In this document: one piece after another, positions 8,748 through 16,016 of the stretch | Layout of the letters: each line of letters starts with the position of its first letter | Numbering within the stretch: position 1 is the first letter of the stretch | DNA from: Bacteroidales bacterium | GTDB taxonomy: Bacteria; Bacteroidota; Bacteroidia; Bacteroidales; UBA932 | NCBI GenBank assembly: GCA_016290385.1 | Contig: JAEETO010000005.1 | Coordinates: forward strand, 1-55,239 | Direction: 5' to 3' | Length of the DNA: 55,239 nucleotides | Notes under the pieces: generated by a model | Seen by the model: the letters and a program-made list of their open reading frames with translations, nothing else | Database searches by the model: none | What the model was told of the DNA's origin: nothing | Made by a program: the position numbers and the translations under genes

Positions 8748-8857
8748 CCGTGGCAGATAAGCCGCTGTAGATGAGCGTTTTACTCAAAATCGGTTGCGCA
8801 TTTTGACGCAACCGATTCTTTTTATATCGTTGATTGTCAAACATTTGCCTGCCACGG
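8748..8857. repeat. 110-bp palindromic element, copy 2 (upstream flank of RAYT gene)
   Basis: Outer arms CCGTGGCA (8748-8755) and TGCCACGG (8850-8857); inner arms AAATCGGTTGCG (8787-8798) and CGCAACCGATT (8807-8817) around the loop CATTTTGA, the same loop as in copy 1. Both palindromes are centred at 8802.5. The right inner arm is followed by C and five T, so it also resembles an intrinsic terminator for psuG. It ends 12 bases before the -33 element of the RAYT promoter. Confidence 0.92.
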
Positions 8858-8868
8858 ATAAAAATATA

Positions 8869-8901
8869 TTTGCATAAAAGAGTCTTCGCGTTGTATCTTT
8901 G
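8869..8901 (+). promoter_or_regulatory. Bacteroidetes promoter for the RAYT gene
   Basis: TTTG at 8869-8872, a 21-base spacer, and TATCTTTG at 8894-8901, a full match to the TTTG / TAnnTTTG consensus. The predicted transcription start is just upstream of 8905. This gives a short leader and supports the ATG at 8926 rather than the GTG at 8917. Confidence 0.75.
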
Positions 8902-8925
8902 TAGAAACCTTAATGTGTGAACGAT

Positions 8926-9849
8926 ATGAAGGGAAGAAACAGGGTTTTCAAGGTGGGAGCGCTCCACCACATCTACCAGCGGACCATCGATGGTTATCTG
9001 ATCTTTTATGACAAACGGGATTTTCTCGTTTTCTTCACGTTGATTTGTACGATTGCCAGAAAGTACAATATCCAAGTGCTGGGAATCTGTCTGATGTATG
9101 ACCATATCCATCTGCTGGTAAAGGCTTCCTCAAAAAAAGATCTGTCTGCTTTTGTCCGGGAATATACATGTCGCTTCTCCCGGCAAAGGAATATCCGTTA
9201 CCAAAGAAAGGGAGACTTCTTCCGTCATCGGTTTGGCAGTGCACCCAAGGTGGAAGAAAAAAAGGCTCGTACAGCCATCGCCTATCTGTACAATAATCCT
9301 GTTGAAAAACATTTATGTGGAAAAGCCGAAGAGTTCCAATGGAATTTTCTAGATTATTCACAAAATGACCATCCTTTTTCAGAACCTTTTACTATCCGAT
9401 CGGCCCGGCGGGTAATGCGCCGGGCAGTTGCGGAAGTGCGAGTTCTTCGGGAATCAGATATTCCTTTGGGATACGATTTCATTGACAGGATCATCAAAGG
9501 CTTGACTCCCAAAGAAATCAGGCAGTTGACCGACTATATCATCATCCAATATAACTGTGTCGATTATCAAGACTTATCTTCTTATTACGATGATTTTGAG
9601 ACGCTATTGATCGCTGTTCACTCCAATACCGGAAGTGAATACCAGATCAAAGAAGAAATCACGCCGGGCTCAGACACCATTTTCAAAAAAATGTCCGCGA
9701 CAATCAAAAAGATGACGCATTTCAAAGACATGAAGGAAGTACTGGCTCTGTCTGACATGGAAAAACGAAGAATCGCCTGGATACTGTCAGCAGAAACAGG
9801 TGCTACTCCCCGCCAGATCTCCAAGTACCTGCAGCTGCCTCTCACCTGA
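8926..9849 (+). CDS. REP-associated tyrosine transposase (RAYT, Y1/HUH superfamily)
   Basis: 307 residues from the ATG at 8926. The N-terminal 120 or so residues form a Y1 transposase domain: GALHHIYQRTIDGYLIF, the HUH-type metal motif His60-Ile-His62 in MYDHIHLLVK, and a candidate catalytic tyrosine Tyr80 in FVREYTCRFSR. A further 180 residues follow; the very C-terminus (ETGATPRQISKYLQL) reads like a helix-turn-helix, as in RAYTs with a C-terminal DNA-binding extension. RAYTs are single-copy transposases that act on nearby REP palindromes rather than on IS ends; here 110-bp palindromes lie 68 bases upstream and 10 bases downstream. Base composition is visibly lower in GC than the neighbours, suggesting acquisition. 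Confidence 0.88.
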   Translation: MKGRNRVFKVGALHHIYQRTIDGYLIFYDKRDFLVFFTLICTIARKYNIQVLGICLMYDHIHLLVKASSKKDLSAFVREYTCRFSRQRNIRYQRKGDFFRHRFGSAPKVEEKKARTAIAYLYNNPVEKHLCGKAEEFQWNFLDYSQNDHPFSEPFTIRSARRVMRRAVAEVRVLRESDIPLGYDFIDRIIKGLTPKEIRQLTDYIIIQYNCVDYQDLSSYYDDFETLLIAVHSNTGSEYQIKEEITPGSDTIFKKMSATIKKMTHFKDMKEVLALSDMEKRRIAWILSAETGATPRQISKYLQLPLT

Positions 9850-9859
9850 CCAGATGAAA

Positions 9860-9969
9860 CCGTGGCACTAAAATCACTGACACTCAAATAGATAGGCAAA
9901 ATCGGTTGCGCTTATTTACGCAACCGATTTTGTTTAAATTATTCATAATCAATCGGTTATCCGCCACGA
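9860..9969. repeat. 110-bp palindromic element, copy 3 (downstream flank of RAYT gene)
   Basis: Outer arms CCGTGGCA (9860-9867) and CGCCACGA (9962-9969, two mismatches to TGCCACGG); inner arms AAATCGGTTGCG (9899-9910) and CGCAACCGATTT (9919-9930) with an 8-base loop of different sequence. Centre 9914.5 for both. The inner hairpin followed by TGTTT could stop transcription of both the RAYT gene and the converging ogt gene. Confidence 0.88.
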
Positions 9970-10002
9970 AAAACCCACAAAACACAATTCAGGTGGCAGG
10001 TA

Positions 10003-10533
<531 letters not shown>

Positions 10534-10536
10534 CGT

Positions 10537-11415
10537 TCAGGCGCGTTTCACGCGACGGGTTTGAAGGACGACGGAAAAGATGATGAGCGAAAGCCCGATC
10601 CAGAACGACCATCCGACCTCGTGAATCTCGTCGAAGAGGATGGCGGCGATGATGATGCTGTAGACAGGTTCCAGGTTATAGGTCAGGTTGACCGTGAAGG
10701 CGTTGAGCTTGCGCAGGGCCTGCAACTGGAAGAGGAAGGGCACGATGGTGAATACCGAACCCAGCAGGAGGAGCCAGACGATCTCGATGCCGACAGGCGC
10801 GTGGGGTTCGGCGGGAAACAGCCAGGCGTGGAGCGGCATGCAGAGCGTCAGGAACAACGCACCGCCCACCAGTTCCCAAAGGAGCATCGTAGCCGTATCT
10901 TCCCCGGTGCTTTCCGCCACATTGATGTTCAAGATGGCGAATACCGAATAGATAGCCGCCGACAACAGGCCGAAGGCGATGCCGAGCCGGTAGCGCACGT
11001 CCAGGCTGAAGATCAACAAGACGCCCGCGATGGAAATGAAACTGATAAGGACCTCCGGCCAGGAAAACTTCTTGTGGCCGATGACCGGATTGAACAAAGT
11101 CGTGAAGAAGCAGGTCGTGGCAATGCACGCTACGCCGACCGACACATTCGAGGCCTGGATGCTCGCATAGAAGCATACCCAATGCAGGGCCAGCAGGATG
11201 CCGCAGGCCGCGATGCGCAGCAGCGCCGGCCGTGCCACCTTGTGCAGCCGCCCGCCCACGGCCATCACCAGCGCCAGCGTCACCACGCTGACCAGGATCC
11301 GGTACCACACCAGCGGAATTCCGCTGAGCGCGATAAGCCGTCCGAAAATGCCCGTCCAGCCAGCCAGGAAGACGGCTGTGTGCAGGATGATCAGCGTGCG
11401 GGTGGTGTCTTTCAT
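10537..11415 (-). CDS. EamA/DMT-superfamily drug/metabolite transporter
   Basis: 292 residues with about ten hydrophobic helices arranged as two five-helix EamA repeats; each repeat ends with the usual Asn/Glu-rich patch, for example SAAIYSVFAILNINVAE and YNLEPVYSIIIAAILFDE. Members export small metabolites or drugs; the substrate cannot be predicted. First gene of a minus-strand unit with ogt. A near-perfect Bacteroidetes promoter lies only 8 bases before the ATG, so the transcript would be almost leaderless. Confidence 0.88.
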   Translation of the reverse strand: MKDTTRTLIILHTAVFLAGWTGIFGRLIALSGIPLVWYRILVSVVTLALVMAVGGRLHKVARPALLRIAACGILLALHWVCFYASIQASNVSVGVACIATTCFFTTLFNPVIGHKKFSWPEVLISFISIAGVLLIFSLDVRYRLGIAFGLLSAAIYSVFAILNINVAESTGEDTATMLLWELVGGALFLTLCMPLHAWLFPAEPHAPVGIEIVWLLLLGSVFTIVPFLFQLQALRKLNAFTVNLTYNLEPVYSIIIAAILFDEIHEVGWSFWIGLSLIIFSVVLQTRRVKRA

Positions 11416-11422
11416 AGCGGAG

Positions 11423-11454
11423 CAAAAGTAAACATTTTGGCCGGGTTGGGCAAA
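11423..11454 (-). promoter_or_regulatory. Bacteroidetes promoter for DMT transporter-ogt
   Basis: Read on the minus strand: TTTG (11454-11451), 20-base spacer, TACTTTTG (11430-11423). Both boxes match consensus. The first base of the start codon is at 11415, so the leader would be only about five bases. Confidence 0.7.
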
Positions 11455-11469
11455 AATTCGCTAATTTTA
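11436..11469 (+). promoter_or_regulatory. possible promoter for the M28 peptidase
   Basis: TTTG at 11436-11439 and TAATTTTA at 11462-11469 with a 22-base spacer, one mismatch in the -7 box. It overlaps the divergent promoter of the DMT gene. The ATG follows four bases after the -7 box, again implying a leaderless or near-leaderless message. Confidence 0.4.
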
Positions 11470-11473
11470 CATC

Positions 11474-12748
11474 ATGAAAACGATTCGCAATATCATTCTG
11501 GCAGCACTGGCAGTCCTGCTGCTGGTCCCTTGCGTTCAGGCGCAGGACCTGCCCCGTTTCAAGAAGATGGTCAAACAACTCAGCAGCGCGAAATACCAGG
11601 GGCGCGGCTACGCCCGTGACGGGGTCCGCAAGGCTGGCGCGTATATCGCCCGGGAATTTGAAAAATCGGGCGTGGATGAAGTGACGATGCAGCCCTTTAC
11701 ACTGAATATCAACACTTTCTGCGGAAATATGGAAATGTGGGCAGACGGGAAGAAACTGAAAGCCGGCTACGACTTTTCGATGCGGGAGTACTCCCCGGGC
11801 GCGCACGGCACATATCCCGTTTACCACGTGGACACCGCCAATTTCGATGCGGACCGACTGTTCGCCGACCTGGCCCGGCCCGAGTATGCCAACTGCTTCG
11901 TATGCTGCGAATTCTGGTTCACCTATAAGCACCGCGCGGCCTTCTCCAAATTGCAGAAAGCCGGAGAATGCACGAACGCAGGCCTGCTCTATGAATGGAC
12001 CTCCCCCATCAAGTTCTACAAGGCATACGGCGAAAAGGTGGTCGACAAGCCCATCATCTGGGTAACTCCTGAAGCCATCGCCGGTGTCAAGTCCATCAAA
12101 GTCAACATCGACAACGAGTTCCTGCCCAATTACCAGACAGAGAACGTGATCGCCAAGGTCAATGGCCGCCGTCACGACGGCTGCTACGTTTTCACGGCCC
12201 ATTACGACCATCTGGGCAACCTGGGCAAGAAAGTCTATTATCCCGGCGCCAACGACAATGCCTCCGGTACGGCCGCCATCATTACGCTCGCGAAGTATTA
12301 TGCTGAAAATCAGCCTGAATACGACATGTATTTCATCGCTTTCTCCGGCGAGGACGCCAATCTGCGCGGCTCGACCTGGTTCGCGGAGCATCCGGTCGTG
12401 CCGCTCAACCAGATTCGCTATCTGTTCAATCTCGACATGATCGGCGACAACAATCCCGTCCAGTACTGCGAGGTAAGCGATGCCGGCATGCCGAAATATG
12501 AAGTATTTGAGGCCGTCAACCGAGCGCACGGCCTGTTCAAGGCCCTGAACCGGGGAGAACTGGCTGCCAACAGCGACCACTATCCCTTCGCCACCCGCGG
12601 CGTCCCCTGCATCTTCCTGGAGAACCAGGAAGGCGACGCCTTCCCCTACTACCACACCCCGGCCGACAACATGAAAACCGTGAAGTTCGACAGCTACATT
12701 CCTGTTTTCAAGCTGGTTACTTCCTTTATCGAGCAAGACGTCAAATAA
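11474..12748 (+). CDS. M28 family zinc aminopeptidase, secreted
   Basis: 424 residues with a Sec signal (cleavage near VQAQ). The catalytic half carries the M28 zinc-binding set: His243 in FTAHYDHLG, the bridging Asp in PGANDNASGTAA, the Glu pair in AFSGEDANLRGS, Asp in FNLDMIGDN and a late His in NSDHYPFATRG. M28 enzymes are cocatalytic di-zinc exopeptidases removing N-terminal residues; the PA-like insert between residues 90 and 215 is typical of larger secreted members. Expected location is the periplasm. Followed after one base by the DUF4153 gene, suggesting an operon. Confidence 0.9.
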   Translation: MKTIRNIILAALAVLLLVPCVQAQDLPRFKKMVKQLSSAKYQGRGYARDGVRKAGAYIAREFEKSGVDEVTMQPFTLNINTFCGNMEMWADGKKLKAGYDFSMREYSPGAHGTYPVYHVDTANFDADRLFADLARPEYANCFVCCEFWFTYKHRAAFSKLQKAGECTNAGLLYEWTSPIKFYKAYGEKVVDKPIIWVTPEAIAGVKSIKVNIDNEFLPNYQTENVIAKVNGRRHDGCYVFTAHYDHLGNLGKKVYYPGANDNASGTAAIITLAKYYAENQPEYDMYFIAFSGEDANLRGSTWFAEHPVVPLNQIRYLFNLDMIGDNNPVQYCEVSDAGMPKYEVFEAVNRAHGLFKALNRGELAANSDHYPFATRGVPCIFLENQEGDAFPYYHTPADNMKTVKFDSYIPVFKLVTSFIEQDVK

Positions 12749-12749
12749 T

Positions 12750-14348
12750 ATGGAAACCGTTTCCGGAAGAATACGCTCCTTCCCCCGGCAGCTTGTCCGG
12801 AGTGCCGCGTCCTTCCCTGTCGAGGCGCTGCTTGGCGTGACTTTTTTCGTGCTGTATCTCCTAGATGAGAAGTATCATGCTTCCGATGTTTTCTGGCTGT
12901 CTTTCTTTCCGCTCTATGTCCTGACGTTCACCCTGCAGCGCCTCAACTGGAAAATACCCTATGTCCTTTCGTATTTCCTTTGGATTCCCGTCAGACTGCT
13001 GTGCAAGGAATCCGGCTGGGCGATCGGCATCGCCTGGCTGCTGGCCGTCATCCTACTGTTGCTCGGGAACAAGAAGCTGGAGGATGATGCCCTTGCCGAG
13101 CATGACGTGCATGTCGTCCGGCAGACGTTCATCGCATTCCTCATCGGCGGAACCCTGTTGATGGTGCTGGAGGCTGTATTCGGGAGTATCCTGTATCTTT
13201 TCACAAGCGGGAGGAACAGCATTGACAAGATGCTTGCAGATATAGCGGTGTTTGTCGCTTTCATCCTCTTCCCTTTGCTTTGCTGCACCCTGCTGTCCGA
13301 GAAACCGTCTTCCGATAATTCCCGCATCATTGGGATCCTGACCGACAAGGTGCTGGCTCCGGCTCTTGTGCTCTACGCAATGATTCTGTATGTGTACGCC
13401 GCCATCATCCTGATTCATTGGGAATTGCCCGTCGGCGGCGTTGCCTATATGGTACTGAGCTTTCTGGCTGTCGCTCTGGCCGTCTATCTGCTGCGTACCC
13501 ATTTCGGAGAGCGCAATTTCGCCTGGTTCTTCGATCATCTTTCCCTCATTTGCCTGCCCCTGCTGGTGCTGTTGTGGATAGGGTCTTTGCGGCGCCTCTC
13601 AGACTATGGGCTGACCACTTCCCGGGTGTATCTCCTTGCCCTGGTGGTCTTGATGACGTTGTTCGTGCTGATGCTCTTCCGCAAGCGCACGTGGAACTTC
13701 CAGCCGATGGCCCTGATCCTGGCCTGTGTAGCTGTGCTCCTGACCTATATTCCGGGAATCTCCGCGAAAGATCTGGGAATCCGCAGCCAGCAGAGGCGCC
13801 TGGAGCGGATCCTGCCCGAGGTGCTGGTTGACGGGAAATTCCCTGTTTCCGTCAACTGGACGGAAGCTGAAGAGGATCCTGCGGTGGAAGCTCTCTGGAA
13901 GCAGGTTGCGGAAGGCTGGGACTACCTGAAGACGAACATGCCTCCCGATGCATTTGAAGAGCGGTATGGTTCATATGGGAAATGTCCTTTTGTCCTGTTG
14001 AGAGGTGAGAAACTGTATCATCCTAACAAGGATGGAATCGAGCACAATCTGACCGAAAAAGTCGATCTGGGCGATTTTACCATGCTGGTCCCTCCGGAGG
14101 AATACATTCAGAAGGAAGATTCCGTAAGGGTTTATTTCTTATCCAAAAAACAGCAACCAGATACCTTGCTTCAATGTCCTATTCTGGACCGGCTGAACGC
14201 AGAGGCTTCCGGCCAGCAGCTGCTGGTCTATGAAAACGAAAGCTACAAAGCTGTATTCTATTGGATTATCGATTATCGCGGTCCGGGCGACAATCCTGTC
14301 AAGAATTTCATTACCGGCGAGGAGGCCCTTTTCAGAAAAGCGGAATAA
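12750..14348 (+). CDS. DUF4153 family polytopic membrane protein
   Basis: 532 residues. The first 330 residues contain roughly ten or more hydrophobic segments, including ALVLYAMILYVYAAIILIHWELP, in pattern typical of DUF4153 proteins of Bacteroidetes. The C-terminal 190 residues are soluble and hydrophilic. No catalytic motif is visible and no biochemical role is known for the family. The start follows the peptidase stop by one base. It converges with the alkD gene, and the two stops are 22 bases apart with no obvious intrinsic terminator between them. Confidence 0.8.
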   Translation: METVSGRIRSFPRQLVRSAASFPVEALLGVTFFVLYLLDEKYHASDVFWLSFFPLYVLTFTLQRLNWKIPYVLSYFLWIPVRLLCKESGWAIGIAWLLAVILLLLGNKKLEDDALAEHDVHVVRQTFIAFLIGGTLLMVLEAVFGSILYLFTSGRNSIDKMLADIAVFVAFILFPLLCCTLLSEKPSSDNSRIIGILTDKVLAPALVLYAMILYVYAAIILIHWELPVGGVAYMVLSFLAVALAVYLLRTHFGERNFAWFFDHLSLICLPLLVLLWIGSLRRLSDYGLTTSRVYLLALVVLMTLFVLMLFRKRTWNFQPMALILACVAVLLTYIPGISAKDLGIRSQQRRLERILPEVLVDGKFPVSVNWTEAEEDPAVEALWKQVAEGWDYLKTNMPPDAFEERYGSYGKCPFVLLRGEKLYHPNKDGIEHNLTEKVDLGDFTMLVPPEEYIQKEDSVRVYFLSKKQQPDTLLQCPILDRLNAEASGQQLLVYENESYKAVFYWIIDYRGPGDNPVKNFITGEEALFRKAE

Positions 14349-14370
14349 TCCCCCGCTGGCAGTCGCAGGA

Positions 14371-15282
14371 CTACCCGCGAAGATACCTTTGCCGTTCGTC
14401 CTCGGGGAATTTCTCGATGGCGTATCGGAGCATCGTGCGCGGTATGAGAGATGCCCGGTCGCGGCCGGGCATGACGGAAACGTCATCCCGGGCTTGACCT
14501 CCTTCGTCATCCCGGGCTTGACCTCCTTCGTCATCCCGGGCTTGACCCGGGATCTCCTGCAGCCAGGTTTCCAGGGCGGCTTTGTCGCGCTTGCCGGCTT
14601 CGCGGAGGAGCCAGCCGACAGCCTTTTGGATGAGGTCGTGGGGATGATGGAGAAGGATGTCGGCGATGGCGAAAGTATCGGAGAGCTGGCCGTGACGGAT
14701 GAAGGTCATCGTACTGACGATGCCGATGCGCTGCTCCCAGATGGTCTTGCCATTGCGGGCCAGTTCATACAGCAGCGCGCGGTCCTTGTCGAGCAGCCAC
14801 ACGCCCAGCAGCGGATAGCATGACAGGTCCACCAGGTCCCAGTTGTTGATATACCGGGTATGGGCCAGATAGAAGTCGACACAAGACTCCCGTGAGATTC
14901 CGGATCGAGTCCGGAATGACGTATCATCAAGCTTCGTTGCCATCACACCGGACTTGATCGTTTCCGTCACCCCGGGCTTGATCGTTTCCGTCACCCCGGG
15001 CTTGACCCGGGGTCTCTTGTCCACATGTGCAAAGATCTCCACCAGCGCGAGCAGCGCGGCCAGACGCACTTCATGATATTCACTCGAAACACATTCTTCC
15101 AGGTCGGCGAAATCCAGCGCGCGCCAGCAGCCCTTGACGACTTCGCGCGTCACCGGCACCTTGATGCCCAGAAATTTGTCCCCTTCCCCATACTGACCCG
15201 GCCCGGTCTTGAAAAAACGGGAAAGACCGTCGACCTGCGAAGGGTCGGCGTGCGCGAGCATCTCTGTTAACAGAACATTCAT
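14371..15282 (-). CDS. AlkD-like DNA alkylation repair protein with two in-frame repeat insertions
   Basis: 303 residues from the ATG at 15282, which overlaps the SGNH stop (ATGA); a start three codons upstream is less likely. Family landmarks of HEAT-like AlkD glycosylases are clear: GIKVPVTREV, DFYLAHTRYINNWDLVDLS, ELARNGKTIWEQRIGIVST and PRTMLRYAIEKFP. AlkD removes bulky or alkylated bases. Normal members are about 220-240 residues. Here two extra segments interrupt the protein: about residues 89-135, encoded by 14894-15016, and about 242-280, encoded by 14448-14556. Both are made of palindromic repeat DNA and contain 8-residue repeats PGVTETIK and EGGQARDD. The reading frame stays open. 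Whether the protein still works is unknown. Confidence 0.88.
   Translation of the reverse strand: MNVLLTEMLAHADPSQVDGLSRFFKTGPGQYGEGDKFLGIKVPVTREVVKGCWRALDFADLEECVSSEYHEVRLAALLALVEIFAHVDKRPRVKPGVTETIKPGVTETIKSGVMATKLDDTSFRTRSGISRESCVDFYLAHTRYINNWDLVDLSCYPLLGVWLLDKDRALLYELARNGKTIWEQRIGIVSTMTFIRHGQLSDTFAIADILLHHPHDLIQKAVGWLLREAGKRDKAALETWLQEIPGQARDDEGGQARDDEGGQARDDVSVMPGRDRASLIPRTMLRYAIEKFPEDERQRYLRG
14448..14556. repeat. compound palindromic-repeat insertion A inside alkD
   Basis: Order on the plus strand: one full 28-base copy in reverse orientation (14448-14475, stem GCCCGG/CCGGGC), a 6-base gap, two truncated direct units of 24 bases (14482-14505 and 14506-14529), and one full 27-base forward copy (14530-14556). 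Each full copy has the form GTCAT-stem-loop-stem-ATCTC. The 24-base units equal eight codons and preserve the frame. Confidence 0.92.
14894..15016. repeat. compound palindromic-repeat insertion B inside alkD
   Basis: Same order as insertion A: full reverse copy (14894-14920, stem TTCCGGA/TCCGGAA), 21-base gap, a degenerate 24-base unit (14942-14965), a clean one (14966-14989) and a full forward copy (14990-15016, stem CCCCGG/CCGGGG). The tandem units differ from those of insertion A in their last bases (ATCGTTTCC against ACCTCCTTC), so A and B were amplified separately. Confidence 0.92.
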
Positions 15283-16016
15283 TCTCCCCACTTCCGGCAG
15301 GCAGCACAGTCTTCATCCGGCTGGGTGGCGGCGTTGAGGGCGGCGTTGACCGCTTCGACCACCAGCGGCTCCATCACGGCGTAGCCTTCCGGAACAGGAT
15401 GGACGCCGTCTTTGGAATAGGCAGGATTGAGGGCGCGGGACGGATCGTCCACTACCATCGAAGCGTAATAGTCGACATACGGGATGCCTTTCGACTCGGC
15501 GTAGGCACGGATCCGCTTGTTGAGCGCGGCGATCTTGTCGGCCGCATCGGTAAGGGCAGGACGCCAGCGGAAACCGGCTGCCGGAAGCACCGATGTCAGT
15601 ACCACGGCGATGCCGTTGGCCTGCGCGAGTTCGGTCATCGAGATGATGTTGCCGAGCGTGAAGTCTTCGTTATAGGGCCCCTGATTCTCAGCCACATCGT
15701 TTGTCCCCGCATTGATAACCACCACCGCCGGATGCAGGTCGATGACATCCTGCCGGAAGCGAACCAGCATCTGCGCAGACACCTGGCCGCTGATGCCGCG
15801 GCCGATATAGCCGGTTCCATCAAAGAATGCCGGGTGATTGTCGGGCCAGATTTCGGTGATGGAATCGCCCATCAAAACGACGCGCGGCTGTCCCTCGGCA
15901 GGCGCCGCCAACGCAGCGTTCGCATCCGCGAAACGCTGCAGCCCGCCCCAATCCTGCGCAACGGCCGACGCCGCAGCCAGCAGCACGACGGCCAACATGA
16001 TCAAATATCTTTTCAT
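15279..16016 (-). CDS. SGNH/GDSL-family hydrolase, secreted
   Basis: 245 residues with a signal peptide (cleavage near AVAQD). All four SGNH blocks are present: GDSIT with the nucleophilic serine, the glycine in GRGISGQ, NAGTND with the asparagine, and DGVHP supplying the catalytic Asp and His. Such enzymes deacetylate polysaccharides, sialic acids or lipids; the target is not clear. The stop overlaps the alkD start and its own start overlaps the clpC stop, each by ATGA, so clpC-SGNH-alkD form one translationally coupled operon. Confidence 0.9.
   Translation of the reverse strand: MKRYLIMLAVVLLAAASAVAQDWGGLQRFADANAALAAPAEGQPRVVLMGDSITEIWPDNHPAFFDGTGYIGRGISGQVSAQMLVRFRQDVIDLHPAVVVINAGTNDVAENQGPYNEDFTLGNIISMTELAQANGIAVVLTSVLPAAGFRWRPALTDAADKIAALNKRIRAYAESKGIPYVDYYASMVVDDPSRALNPAYSKDGVHPVPEGYAVMEPLVVEAVNAALNAATQPDEDCAACRKWGE

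Noticed and set aside
14482-15016. Short direct repeats resembling a mini CRISPR array
   Set aside because: The 24-base units are contiguous, with no unique spacers, lie inside a coding sequence and carry hairpin-repeat signatures; no cas genes are near.
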